Shown here: positions 37,685-46,200 of the stretch, in pieces
How the letters are laid out: every line of letters starts with the position of its first letter
Position numbering within the stretch: the first letter of the stretch is position 1
NCBI RefSeq assembly: GCF_022829385.1
Contig: NZ_JAKSXX010000237.1
Span: 62,001-126,000, forward strand
From: Methylobacterium sp. J-070
GTDB taxonomy: Bacteria; Pseudomonadota; Alphaproteobacteria; Rhizobiales; Beijerinckiaceae
DNA length: 64,000 nucleotides
Direction: 5' to 3'
Translations under genes and position numbers: made by a program
Notes under the pieces: model-generated
The model's input: only the letters and a program-made list of their open reading frames with translations
The model's database searches: none
What the model was told of the DNA's origin: nothing

Positions 37685-37882
37685 ATGACGAAGGATGACC
37701 CCTGCATCGGGGTTTGCCGGTGGGACGGGCGTACGGGTTGGTGCGTGGGCTGCGGTCGGACCGTCCCGGAGATCGAGGGGTGGCGGAAGCTCTCGCCCTA
37801 TCGGCGCTCCGCCCTGCTGCGCGAGTTGCCGCGTCGGGTCGAGCGATGTCAGCGATCGCCCGCGAAGCAGACGCCGCACTGA
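37685..37882 (+). CDS. DUF1289 domain small cysteine-rich protein
   Basis: A 65-residue protein with the full family pattern PCIGVCRWDGRTGWCVGCGR followed by TVPEIEGWRKLSPYRR. The four Cys residues probably bind Zn or another metal. ATG 37685 follows GAGAGG; a longer version from 37667 is possible. DUF1289 proteins are widespread in proteobacteria with no firm function. Here the gene is divergent from rcnR across the RcnR operator. Confidence 0.88.
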   Translation: MTKDDPCIGVCRWDGRTGWCVGCGRTVPEIEGWRKLSPYRRSALLRELPRRVERCQRSPAKQTPH

Positions 37883-38132
37883 GCGGCAGCCAATGACCTT
37901 CATCCACCCTGAGCCGAAATCGCTGGACGGCTGACGAACGGCCGCCTTGGGCGTGCGCCGACAGCGGTCCCGGCGGCTGGATTGGGTCGGGATCGGACCG
38001 TACGCGTACCCACGTCCCCGCGTCACTGGGCGGACGCAAGAAGCGCAGCCTCACGGCCGCCGCAATACTCCGGCAGGTCCGGCAGCCGTGCCCGTCCGGC
38101 AGCCATCCCGGCCGATCCAGCGCGGACGGTTC

Positions 38133-39326
38133 ATGCCTTCACCGACTTCGATCCTCATCGCCGCCGGCCTCGCCCTGGCGGCCCTGGCCGGCCCCGCCGC
38201 CGCGCAGGCCGACAAGGCCGAGGCGCCGATCCCGGCCGCGACCCTGGCGCTGATGGCCCAGAGGGGCGTCACGGCGGCGTCGCCGGTCCTGTTCCGGGCC
38301 TACAAGAAGGAATCGGAGATCGAGGTCTGGAAGAAGGGGCCGTCCGGCTACGTCTTCATCAAGACCTTCCCGATCTGCCGCTGGTCCGGCCAGCTCGGCC
38401 CCAAGCGCAAGAACGGCGACCGGCAGACGCCGGAGGGGTTCTATACGGTGCCCCGGCGCCAGATGAACCCGAACTCGCACTACTACCTGTCCTTCGATGT
38501 CGGCTATCCCAACGCCTACGACCGGGCGCACGGCGGCACCGGTTCGGCCGTGATGGTGCACGGCATCTGCTCGTCGATGGGCTGCTTCGCCATGACCAAC
38601 GGCACGGTCGGCGAGATCTACGCCATCGCCCGGGACGCGCTGAAGGGCGGGCAGGCGGCGTTCCAGTTCCAGTCCTACCCCTTCCGGATGACCGCCGAGG
38701 CCATGGCGCGGCACCGGACCGACCCGAACATCGGCTTCTGGCGCGAGCTCAAGGCCGGCTCCGACCGGTTCGAGGCGAGCCGGGAGGAACTCCAGGTCTC
38801 GGTGGTCGCCGGACGCTACGCCTTCGCGCCGTCCAAGAACCCCGTCGTCGAGGCGGCCGTGGCCACCCGCCGGGCCGTCGAGGAGGCGCGGATGACGGCC
38901 CTGGCCGAGGCCGGGGAGCCCGCCGTGCGCACCACCTATTCCGACGGCGGCCAGAACGCCTTCTGGGCGGCCTACACGGCCCGGGGCGGGGCGGTCGGCG
39001 ACATCAGCCGTCCGGAGGCGCTGGCCTTCGCCGGGCAGGAGGTGGTGGTCGTGCCGGGCCACCGTCCCCCGCGCCCGGTGCCCGAAGCCGTCTGGGCCGC
39101 CTGGGCGGCGCCGGATTCGGTGCTGTCGCTCCGGCGCATGGCCGGCTTCATCCCGGTCTACGAACGGGCGTCCGACCCGTTCGGGATGCTCGCGGCCCCC
39201 CTCCCGACACGCTACGCCGACGGGCTGCCCACGTGGCTGGCGGCCGGTCTCGGCGGCCCGGCTCTCGGCCGCCCGAATCTGCAGGGGGCGGCCTTCGGCC
39301 TCCTGGCCTCGGCGGGGGAGCTTTAG
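38133..39326 (+). CDS. L,D-transpeptidase (YkuD/YafK family)
   Basis: A 397-residue exported protein with signal peptide MPSPTSILIAAGLALAALAG through AAAQA. The YkuD catalytic domain spans about residues 50-180: KRKNGDRQTPEGFYTVP is a family motif, and the active site reads VMVHGICSSMGCFAMTN, with His and the nucleophilic Cys in the HGxxSxxGCFAM arrangement typical of the YafK branch. The C-terminal half is a helical extension without recognised motifs. It modifies peptidoglycan cross-links or protein attachment in the periplasm. It stands as a single-gene unit. Confidence 0.92.
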   Translation: MPSPTSILIAAGLALAALAGPAAAQADKAEAPIPAATLALMAQRGVTAASPVLFRAYKKESEIEVWKKGPSGYVFIKTFPICRWSGQLGPKRKNGDRQTPEGFYTVPRRQMNPNSHYYLSFDVGYPNAYDRAHGGTGSAVMVHGICSSMGCFAMTNGTVGEIYAIARDALKGGQAAFQFQSYPFRMTAEAMARHRTDPNIGFWRELKAGSDRFEASREELQVSVVAGRYAFAPSKNPVVEAAVATRRAVEEARMTALAEAGEPAVRTTYSDGGQNAFWAAYTARGGAVGDISRPEALAFAGQEVVVVPGHRPPRPVPEAVWAAWAAPDSVLSLRRMAGFIPVYERASDPFGMLAAPLPTRYADGLPTWLAAGLGGPALGRPNLQGAAFGLLASAGEL

Positions 39327-39531
39327 GCATGCACGAGCCCCGGCAAGCGGCCCGTCCGTGTGCGCCGCCGCACATCATGACGGCTGCCGGCACACCAATT
39401 CATGGTACGGCAGGGGACAAGCGGTACTCCTATTCCGCCAGCCTGCCGTATTCAGAGCTACCTTCCCGGAACGCCGACGGGGTTTCGATCATATCGGATC
39501 GGGACCGACTGTCCGCAGATTCGTGATCGCC

Positions 39532-40473
39532 ATGTCCAACCGTTCCGAGCCGATCCTCCCGGCGGCCGACCAGGACCTCGTCCTCCGCTTCTGGGGCGTC
39601 CGCGGCTCGACCCCCGTCAGCGGCCCGCAATACGCCGAGTTCGGCGGCAGCACGCCCTGCCTGGAGGTGCGCTGCGGCCAGCGGATGTTCGTCGTCGACG
39701 CGGGCTCGGGCATCTACAATCTCGGCCAGCGCCACCGGAGCGACCTGCCCCGGGAAGTCGACCTGCTGTTCAGCCACCTGCACCTCGACCACACCGCGGG
39801 CCTTCCCTTCTTCAAGCCGGCGGTCCTCGACAGCGACCGGGTCATCAACACCTATTGCGGCAATCTCGGCGGCGAGTCGGCGGGGCCGACCCTCGACCGC
39901 CTGTTCGCGCCGCCGCTGTTTCCGGTTACCCTCGACAGGCTGTGCTGCACCTTCCGCCACCACGGCTTCCAGGCGGGGCAGACGCTGACCTTCCCGGACG
40001 GGACCCGGGTCGACACCATCCCGCTGAACCATCCGCAGGGCTCGGTGGGCTACCGGTTCGAACATGGCGGCCGCCGCCTGTGCCTGATCAGCGACATCGA
40101 GCACAGCGAGCCCTGGCCGGACCCGGCCCTCGCCGATTTCGTCGCCGGCGCCGACCTGATGGTCTACGACGGCATGTTCACCGACGGCGAATACCCGACC
40201 TGCCGGGGCTGGGGCCACTCGACCTGGCAGAAGGGGGTCGAGCTGGCGCAGATCGCCGGCGTCAAGGCGCTGGCCATCATCCACCTGCACCCGGGCCATT
40301 CCGACACGGTGCTCCGCGACATGGAGGCCGATCTCCAGGCCGCCATGCCCAGCGCCTTCATCGCCCGGGAGCACCAGAGCATCACGGTCGGCGCCCCGCG
40401 CACGGTGAGTCGCCGCTCCGGCGGCCGGCCGGCCGTGGGCCGCGAGCTGCGCCGCCGGATCAAAGTGGCCTGA
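39532..40473 (+). CDS. MBL fold metallo-hydrolase
   Basis: A 313-residue metallo-beta-lactamase-fold hydrolase. It starts with LRFWGVRGSTPVSGPQY, a pattern shared with cAMP phosphodiesterase and PhnP-like members. The metal-binding motif is SHLHLDHTAG, with further ligands in LISDIEHSEPW, YDGMFTD and the C-terminal IIHLHPGHSD. Such proteins hydrolyse phosphodiesters, possibly a cyclic nucleotide. ATG 39532 was chosen; GTG 39523 is an alternative. The 205-bp gap upstream shows no obvious promoter. Confidence 0.9.
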   Translation: MSNRSEPILPAADQDLVLRFWGVRGSTPVSGPQYAEFGGSTPCLEVRCGQRMFVVDAGSGIYNLGQRHRSDLPREVDLLFSHLHLDHTAGLPFFKPAVLDSDRVINTYCGNLGGESAGPTLDRLFAPPLFPVTLDRLCCTFRHHGFQAGQTLTFPDGTRVDTIPLNHPQGSVGYRFEHGGRRLCLISDIEHSEPWPDPALADFVAGADLMVYDGMFTDGEYPTCRGWGHSTWQKGVELAQIAGVKALAIIHLHPGHSDTVLRDMEADLQAAMPSAFIAREHQSITVGAPRTVSRRSGGRPAVGRELRRRIKVA

Positions 40474-40482
40474 GCGGCCGGG

Positions 40483-40689
40483 TCAGGCCGAGCGCCCGGC
40501 GGAGCGCGCCCCGCGCGTCCGCTTGAACCGGCCCAAGGCGAACAGCACGAACAGCGCCGCCCCGATGATCAGGATGCTCCAGCCGTAATTGCTGACGTTC
40601 TGGGCGTCGATCGGGTGGCCGATGCGGCCGAGTGCGACGAGGAGCCCGAAAACGGCGATCGCCGCTGACATCAACATACCGACGATCAT
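40483..40689 (-). CDS. Small two-helix membrane protein
   Basis: A 68-residue protein with two hydrophobic helices (MIVGMLMSAAIAVFGLLVAL and SILIIGAALFVLFALG) separated by GRIGHPIDAQNVSNYGW, and a short basic tail. GGAG seven bases before ATG 40689 supports this start over the longer frame. It is convergent with the MBL hydrolase gene. No family or function is assigned. A near-match to an EcfG-type promoter lies upstream. Confidence 0.7.
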   Translation of the reverse strand: MIVGMLMSAAIAVFGLLVALGRIGHPIDAQNVSNYGWSILIIGAALFVLFALGRFKRTRGARSAGRSA

Positions 40690-40733
40690 CGTGGGTCTCC
40701 GGCGCGGTCCGACGCGGCGGCCGGGCCGGGAAA

Positions 40734-40758
40734 AATGCGCGGGTCCCGCGCCCGTTCC
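40734..40758 (-). promoter_or_regulatory. Possible EcfG-type promoter
   Basis: On the minus strand GGAAC (40758-40754) is followed after 16 nt by CATT (40737-40734), one mismatch from the alphaproteobacterial stress consensus GGAAC-N16/17-CGTT. It would start transcription about 40 nt before the small membrane protein gene. The spacer is GC-rich and the match may be fortuitous. Confidence 0.25.
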
Positions 40759-40880
40759 CGCTCCGCCGATCATCAAACCCGAAACTTCGGGCCTCACATG
40801 ATTGCAACGCCCTCGGGCGCCGCACTAAGTAGGCGCCGTGACGGCGCCCCGGGGCGCGCCAGGAGCCCGAGACCACGGCG

Positions 40881-42119
40881 ATGATCGGCCAAGAGACGAC
40901 GACCCCGCAGACGACCGGCCCCCAGACGATGGCTCCGCAGGGCGGCCCCGCATCGCTGGCTGCGCAAGGGCAGGTGCGCCCGCAGGACCAGCTCGTGACG
41001 ATCTACGGCGGCTCGGGCTTCCTGGGCCGGCACGTGGTGCGGGCGCTGGCCAAGCGCGGCTACCGGATCCGGGTGGCGGTCCGCCGGCCCGACCTCGCGC
41101 TGTTCCTGCAGCCGCTGGGGAAGGTCAACCAGATCGTGGCCGTCCAGGCCAACCTGCGCTACCCGGACTCGGTCACCCGGGCCGCCGAACGCTCGGACGT
41201 GCTGATCAACCTCGTCGGCATCCTGCAGGAGACCGGCTCCCAGAGCTTCGCGCGGCTGCAGGTCGAAGGCGCCGACGCGATCGCCCGCGCCGCGGCGCGC
41301 CAGGGTGCCCGGATGATCCACGTCTCGGCGATCGGGGCGGACTCGGCCTCGCCGTCGCTCTACGCCCGCACCAAGGCGGAGGGCGAGGCGCGGGTCTTCT
41401 CCGCCTGCCCCAACGCGGTGGTGTTCCGGCCCTCGCTGATCTTCGGGCCCGGCGACGGGTTCTTCAACCGCTTCGCCAGCCTCGCCCGGGCGCTCCCGGT
41501 CCTGCCGCTCGCCGGCGGCCAGTCGCGGTTCCAGCCGGCCTTCGCGGGCGACGTCGCCGAGGCGATCGCCCGCGCGGTCGACGGGACCGTGGCGGGCGGC
41601 AGGGTCTACGAGCTCGGCGGCCCCGAAGTGGGCACGCTGGAGCATTTCGTGCGCTACATGCTGAAGACGATCCGGCGGAAGCGCCCCGTGGTGGACCTGC
41701 CGCTGCCGGCGGCCAAGCTCCAGGCCCGGCTGCTGGAGATCGCCGACACCCTGACCTTCGGCCTCTTGCCGGACACGCTGAAGCTGACCCGCGATCAGGT
41801 GATCCTGCTGCAGAACGACAACGTCGTTTCGGAGGCCGCCAAGGCGGAGGGCCGCACGTTCGAAGGGATCGGGATCATTCCGACCGCCGCCGAGGCCGTC
41901 GTGCCGGGCTATCTCTGGACGTTCCGCAAGGCGGGCCAGTTCTCCACCGAACGGGACGAGGAGAACCTGTCGGAAGTGCCCGACATGCTGGCGTCGACGC
42001 CCATGGCGGCCGGCTCGCAGCACCGGCCGCAGACCGCCTCCGGTCCCGCGATCGGCGCGGATGCCGGGAGTTCGCCCGGCGGCATGGGTGCGCGCTGGGG
42101 CACCCGGAAGCCGGGATAG
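40881..42119 (+). CDS. Complex I NDUFA9-like NAD(P)-binding protein
   Basis: A 412-residue atypical SDR. A Gln/Thr-rich N-terminal tail is followed by the Rossmann motif VTIYGGSGFLGRHVVRALA. Other features are INLVGILQETGSQSF, VSAIGADSASPSLYARTKAE with a Tyr-x3-Lys, and VFRPSLIFGPGDGFFNRF. These match the NDUFA9/YfcH group associated with complex I in mitochondria and alphaproteobacteria. The C-terminal 50 residues are low complexity. The protein binds NADPH and probably has a structural or assembly role. It is followed 59 bp later by an epimerase gene. Confidence 0.88.
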   Translation: MIGQETTTPQTTGPQTMAPQGGPASLAAQGQVRPQDQLVTIYGGSGFLGRHVVRALAKRGYRIRVAVRRPDLALFLQPLGKVNQIVAVQANLRYPDSVTRAAERSDVLINLVGILQETGSQSFARLQVEGADAIARAAARQGARMIHVSAIGADSASPSLYARTKAEGEARVFSACPNAVVFRPSLIFGPGDGFFNRFASLARALPVLPLAGGQSRFQPAFAGDVAEAIARAVDGTVAGGRVYELGGPEVGTLEHFVRYMLKTIRRKRPVVDLPLPAAKLQARLLEIADTLTFGLLPDTLKLTRDQVILLQNDNVVSEAAKAEGRTFEGIGIIPTAAEAVVPGYLWTFRKAGQFSTERDEENLSEVPDMLASTPMAAGSQHRPQTASGPAIGADAGSSPGGMGARWGTRKPG

Positions 42120-42178
42120 GTGACCGCATTTCCCCAGAGCTGCGCCATGCCCGTGAACCGCGTCCCGGCGCCGCGAGC

Positions 42179-43165
42179 GTGAGGCGCATCCTCGTCACAG
42201 GCGCCGCGGGCTTCGTCGGCGGGCATGTCCTGCCGCGCCTGGCGGCGGCGGGCGACCGCGTGGCGGGGATCGGCCGGGGGGGCGCGCCCCGGCTTCCGGA
42301 GGGCGTGGCCTACGAGACCATCGACCTCCTCGACGAGGCCGCGCTGAGCGCCTTCGTGGCGCGGTTCCGGCCGACCGAGATCCTTCACCTCGCGGGCCTG
42401 GCCTCGGTGGCGGATTCCGCCAGCGGGCCGGGGCAGACCTGGCGGGTGAACGTCAACGGCCTGATGAACCTCGTCGCCGCCGTCGAGGCCGTGCCGGGCT
42501 GCACGTTCTTCTTCGTGAGCTCCGGCGAGGTCTACGGCAGCGCCTTCCTGGCCGGCCATGCGCTCACCGAGGATTCCGAGCCGCTGCCGCGCAACACCTA
42601 TGCCCGGTCGAAATGGGTCGGCGAGCAGCTGCTGCGCGACCTGCTGCCCCGGATCGGCGTGAAGCTCGTGGTGCTGCGGCCCTTCAACCATATCGGTCCG
42701 GGACAGGACGAGCGCTTCGTGGTGGCCTCCTTCGCCGGTCAGATCGCCCGGATCGAGGCCGGACTGGTGCCGCCGTGCCTGGAGGTCGGCAACCTCTCCT
42801 CCTACCGCGACTTCCTCGACGTGGCCGACGTGGCGCAGGCCTATGCGGGCCTCATCGGCCGGGCGGAATCGCTGCCGGACGGGCGCGTGTTCAACATCAG
42901 CTCCGGCATGCCGCGCACGATCGCCAGCGCCCTCGACGGCCTGCGCGACCGCGCGCGGGTGCCGTTCGAGATCCGCATCGCCCCCGAGCGGGTGCGCCCC
43001 GCCGAGATCCCCCTGGCGGCGGGCGATGCCGGCCGGCTGCGCGCCGCAACCGGCTGGCGGCCCCTCGTCGCCTGGGAGGATTCCCTGACGCGGGTGCTGG
43101 ACGATGCCCGGGCGCGGCTGGCGGCTTCGCGCGAGACCGGACGCGGCGCGGATCCCCGCTCCTGA
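42179..43165 (+). CDS. NAD-dependent epimerase/dehydratase (extended SDR)
   Basis: A 328-residue extended SDR beginning at GTG 42179 (VRRILVTGAAGFVGGHVLPRL). No ATG near the start is in frame. The TGAAGFVGG motif binds NAD, SSGEVYGSAF contains the catalytic Ser, and NTYARSKWVGEQL gives the YxxxK pair. RPFNHIGPGQ and SYRDFLDVADVAQAY resemble GDP-4-keto-6-deoxymannose reductase and related sugar-nucleotide enzymes. It may build an activated deoxysugar for envelope polysaccharide. No glycan genes are adjacent, so the substrate remains open. Confidence 0.88.
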   Translation: MRRILVTGAAGFVGGHVLPRLAAAGDRVAGIGRGGAPRLPEGVAYETIDLLDEAALSAFVARFRPTEILHLAGLASVADSASGPGQTWRVNVNGLMNLVAAVEAVPGCTFFFVSSGEVYGSAFLAGHALTEDSEPLPRNTYARSKWVGEQLLRDLLPRIGVKLVVLRPFNHIGPGQDERFVVASFAGQIARIEAGLVPPCLEVGNLSSYRDFLDVADVAQAYAGLIGRAESLPDGRVFNISSGMPRTIASALDGLRDRARVPFEIRIAPERVRPAEIPLAAGDAGRLRAATGWRPLVAWEDSLTRVLDDARARLAASRETGRGADPRS

Positions 43166-43316
43166 GCGGGCAGGGGCTCGGCGACGCGGGCTTCGGGCAA
43201 CGCGCGACGGGCGGCCGACGTCACCCGCTCCGCATCGCGCAGGGACGCGTCGCGCCGCGCGCGAACCGGTCGTCGCCGCGCCGGGCCGTCCCGAGACGCG
43301 CCAGGCCGGGGTTCCC

Positions 43317-44516
43317 CTACCGCACCACGCCCTTCGCCCGCAGCGCCTCCCGCGCGGCTTCCGGATACTCCAGCTGCTCGGCCAGGATCTCGGCGCTCGA
43401 ATCCCCGAGCCGCGGCGGCATGCGCCGGACCGGCAGGCGCCGCCCGTTCAGCCGATAGGGCGGGGCGATCACGTGGGCGTTGTCGGTCCCCCCGACCACC
43501 AGCCCGGCCTCCCGGGCGCGCGCACAGGTCAGCGCCTCGCGCAGGCCCATCACCTCGCCGCAGGGGATGCCGGCCGCCCGCAGCCGCGCGATCAGGGGCG
43601 CGCGCTCCCACTTGGCGAGTTCGGCCTCCAGCACCGGAATGAAGGCGGCGCGGTTCCGCGAGCGGTCGAGGTTGGTGGAGAAGCGCGGGTCGACGCACAG
43701 GTCCGGACGGTCCAGCACCTGCTCGCAGAAGCGGCGGTACTGCGCGTTGTTGCCCACCGTGATCACCACCGAACCGTCGCCGGCCTCGAACACGCCGTAG
43801 GGCACGATCGAGGGATGGGCGTTGCCGTAGCGCGGCGGGTCGATACCCCGGGCCAGGGCCTCCAGGCCGTAATAGGAGGTCAGCGCCACGCCGCAATCGA
43901 ACAGCGCGAGGTCGACGGTCTTGCCCCGCCCGGTGCGCTCGCGCTGGTACAGGGCGGCCAGCACCGCCTGGGCGGCGTATTGGCCGGTGAACAGGTCGAC
44001 CGCCGCGACCCCGAACTTCAGGGGCGGTCCGCCGGCCTCGCCGTTGAGCGCCATCACGCCGGATTCGCCCTGCACCACGAGGTCGTAGCCGGGGCGGCCC
44101 GCCTCCGAGCCGTCCGAGCTGTAGCCGGCGATCGAGCAGTAGATCAGCCCGGAATTCTCGGCCGCGAGCGCCGCGTAGCCGAGACCGAGCTTCTCGGCGC
44201 CGCCGGTCTTGAAGTTCTGCACCAGCACGTCGCTCTCGCGGGCCAGCGCCTTGACGATCGCCAGTCCCTCGGGCGTGGCGAGATCGACGCCGATCGAGCG
44301 CTTGTTGCGGTTCACGCTGTCGAAATACGAGGTGTTGCCGGGGCTGGTCGACACGCCCCAGTCGCGGGTGTCGTCGCCGCGCTCGGGATGCTCGACCTTG
44401 ATCACGTCGGCGCCGAGATCGCCCAGCACCTGCGCGCACCAGGGCCCCGCAAGGACCCGGGACAGGTCGAGGACGCGGATCCCCGCGAGGGGCAGGTCGG
44501 GCTGTTCGGTCGTCAT
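43317..44516 (-). CDS. CaiB/BaiF family CoA-transferase
   Basis: A 399-residue class III CoA-transferase. Features are LAGIRVLDLSRVLAGPWCAQ, IKVEHPERGDDTR, NRNKRSIGVDLATPEG and the catalytic aspartate in GRPGYDLVVQGESGVM. The C-terminal half has KTVDLALFDCGVALT and GNAHPSIVPYGVF. GGAGG precedes ATG 44516. It transfers CoA between carboxylic acids. It is downstream of the IclR gene on the same strand, separated by 122 bp and a hairpin. It may activate the acid degraded by the beta-oxidation genes on the plus strand, since no acyl-CoA ligase is present in the cluster. Confidence 0.93.
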   Translation of the reverse strand: MTTEQPDLPLAGIRVLDLSRVLAGPWCAQVLGDLGADVIKVEHPERGDDTRDWGVSTSPGNTSYFDSVNRNKRSIGVDLATPEGLAIVKALARESDVLVQNFKTGGAEKLGLGYAALAAENSGLIYCSIAGYSSDGSEAGRPGYDLVVQGESGVMALNGEAGGPPLKFGVAAVDLFTGQYAAQAVLAALYQRERTGRGKTVDLALFDCGVALTSYYGLEALARGIDPPRYGNAHPSIVPYGVFEAGDGSVVITVGNNAQYRRFCEQVLDRPDLCVDPRFSTNLDRSRNRAAFIPVLEAELAKWERAPLIARLRAAGIPCGEVMGLREALTCARAREAGLVVGGTDNAHVIAPPYRLNGRRLPVRRMPPRLGDSSAEILAEQLEYPEAAREALRAKGVVR

Positions 44517-44534
44517 CGTGTCCTCCACCAAACC

Positions 44535-44563
44535 GGGGCGGGAAAGAGCGTCCTTCCCGCCCC
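44535..44563. terminator. Hairpin between IclR and CoA-transferase genes
   Basis: GGGGCGGGAA (44535-44544)-N9-TTCCCGCCCC (44554-44563) is a perfect 10-bp stem between the IclR stop (44639) and the CaiB start (44516). It may terminate or attenuate read-through into the CoA-transferase gene. No U-tract is present. Confidence 0.5.
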
Positions 44564-44638
44564 GCGAGCGCGACGGCGCAGCACCGCCGGCGCAGCGGAT
44601 GCGGCGGACCCGCGGGTCAGGGCCGCCGCACCCGAAAC

Positions 44639-45466
44639 CTACGCCCCCATCACGCCGTGGAGGCTGCGCACGGCCGCGATCAGCTTCGGACGCGCCACGT
44701 CCATGAGGAAGCGCGCGTCGGTGATGACGGTCGGGGCGCCGCAATTGACCGCCATCGGCGGCAACCCGCCGCCGGGCTGGAACCCCACCGCGATGGCGCA
44801 GACCGTCTCCTGCCACTCGCCGAACGAGGTGCAGCAGCCGATCTCCCGGTGCTCGACCACCGCCCGGTCGAGGCCGACGCGCAGAGCGGGCCAGGCCACC
44901 GGATCGAGCGCCTTCAGGTCCTCGTAGATGCCCTCGCGCTCGCGGTCCGGGCAGATCGCCACGTAGGCGCGGCCCATGGCGCTGCGGGCGAGCGAGATGC
45001 GCGAGCCGGTATCGAGGTTCAGCGAGATCGCCGCCGGGCCGCGCTGGCAATCGACGTAGCGCATGCTGAGCCGGTCGCGCACCCCGAGTCCCACCGAGGC
45101 GTTCGCGGCCTCGGCGACCTTCCGCAGGACCGGCCGGGCGATGCCGCGCACGTCGAGGCCGCCGAGCGCGGCCGAGCTGAGCGCGATGGTCGCCGTGCCG
45201 AGCCGGTAGCGGCCGAGCTCGGCCATGTGCTGCAGGTAGCCGAGCTTGGTCAGCGTGTAGGTGAGCCGCGACACGGTGGAGCGCGGCAGGCCGCAGGCCG
45301 CGGCGATGTCGTGGTTGGCGAGGCTGGTCCGGCCCGGGCCGAAGCAGGACAGCACCGCCAGACCCCGGGCCAGGGCCGTGACGAAGTGGCGGTCCTCCTT
45401 CGCGCCGTCCGGACCGGGCCCGGGGGCGTCGGTCCCGGGCAGCGCCGTCGCCTCCCCGGCCGTCAT
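44639..45466 (-). CDS. IclR family transcriptional regulator
   Basis: A 275-residue regulator. After a flexible N-terminal tail, the winged helix-turn-helix covers about residues 28-90 (FVTALARGLAVLSCFG, ANHDIAAACGLPRSTVSRLT, LTKLGYLQHM). The effector domain includes GRYRLGTATIALSSAALG, LARSAMGRAYVA, CCTSFGEWQETVCAIAVGF and a C-terminal dimer helix. Its ATG overlaps the stop of the enoyl-CoA hydratase gene. It probably controls the whole catabolic locus through the two palindromes at 47397-47411 and 47500-47514, since IclR proteins bind such 15-bp palindromes. Confidence 0.92.
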   Translation of the reverse strand: MTAGEATALPGTDAPGPGPDGAKEDRHFVTALARGLAVLSCFGPGRTSLANHDIAAACGLPRSTVSRLTYTLTKLGYLQHMAELGRYRLGTATIALSSAALGGLDVRGIARPVLRKVAEAANASVGLGVRDRLSMRYVDCQRGPAAISLNLDTGSRISLARSAMGRAYVAICPDREREGIYEDLKALDPVAWPALRVGLDRAVVEHREIGCCTSFGEWQETVCAIAVGFQPGGGLPPMAVNCGAPTVITDARFLMDVARPKLIAAVRSLHGVMGA

Positions 45467-46200
45467 CGGCGCAGGAACGCCGCGAAGGCCGCCTGCGCCT
45501 CCGGGCCCCGGCGCAGCGCGTGGAAGACCTCGGCCTCCTCGGCCATGGCGCGGGCGACGCCGTCGTCGTGGCCGCGGCGCAGGGCCCGCTTGGTCGCGGC
45601 GATGGAGATCTGGGGCAGGGCGGCGAGCGACCGGGCCTTGCCGAGGGCGGTCTCGAGCGCCGCCCCCGTCGGGACGGCGGCGTTGACGAGGCCGGCCGCC
45701 GCCGCGTCGTCGGCGCCGAAGGGCTCGCCGAGCATCAGCAGCTCGGCCGCCCGCTTGGTGCCGGCCACCCGGGGCAGCAGGTAGCTCGAGCCGCCTTCGG
45801 GACTGAGACCGAGCGCCGTGAACGGCAGGCGGAACCGGGCGCCCTGCGCCGCATAGGCGAGATCGCAGTGCAGCAGAAGCGTCGTGCCGATGCCGACCGC
45901 GTGCCCCTCCACCGCCGCGACCACCGGCTTCGGGCACGCGCGCAGGGTTGTGAGGAAGGCCAGGCCGGGACTGTCGCCGCCGGTCTCCACGTCCTGGAAG
46001 TCCCTGAGGTCATTGCCCGCGGTGAAGCAGCCGCCCGCGCCGGTGAGCACCACAGCGCGCACCGCCGCGTCGGCGCCGGCCGCCTCGAAGGCCGTGACCA
46101 GGGCCGCGTAGGTGGGTCGGTCGAGGGCGTTGCGCCTCTCGGGCCGGTCGATGGTGACGAGCCGGATCCCGGACTCCGGATCGGCGACGCGCACGCTCAC
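45463..46200 (-). CDS. Enoyl-CoA hydratase/isomerase family protein
   Basis: A 245-residue crotonase-fold enzyme of normal size. The oxyanion-hole motifs are ACFTAGNDLRDF-like (GGCFTAGNDLRDFQD) and AVEGHAVGIGTTLLLHCDLA. LGLSPEGGSSYLLPRVAG covers the position of the second catalytic glutamate. The start is GTG 46200, overlapping the preceding stop as GTGA. It acts on an enoyl-CoA intermediate. It forms an operon with nitronate monooxygenase upstream and the IclR regulator downstream. Confidence 0.92.
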   Translation of the reverse strand: MSVRVADPESGIRLVTIDRPERRNALDRPTYAALVTAFEAAGADAAVRAVVLTGAGGCFTAGNDLRDFQDVETGGDSPGLAFLTTLRACPKPVVAAVEGHAVGIGTTLLLHCDLAYAAQGARFRLPFTALGLSPEGGSSYLLPRVAGTKRAAELLMLGEPFGADDAAAAGLVNAAVPTGAALETALGKARSLAALPQISIAATKRALRRGHDDGVARAMAEEAEVFHALRRGPEAQAAFAAFLRR

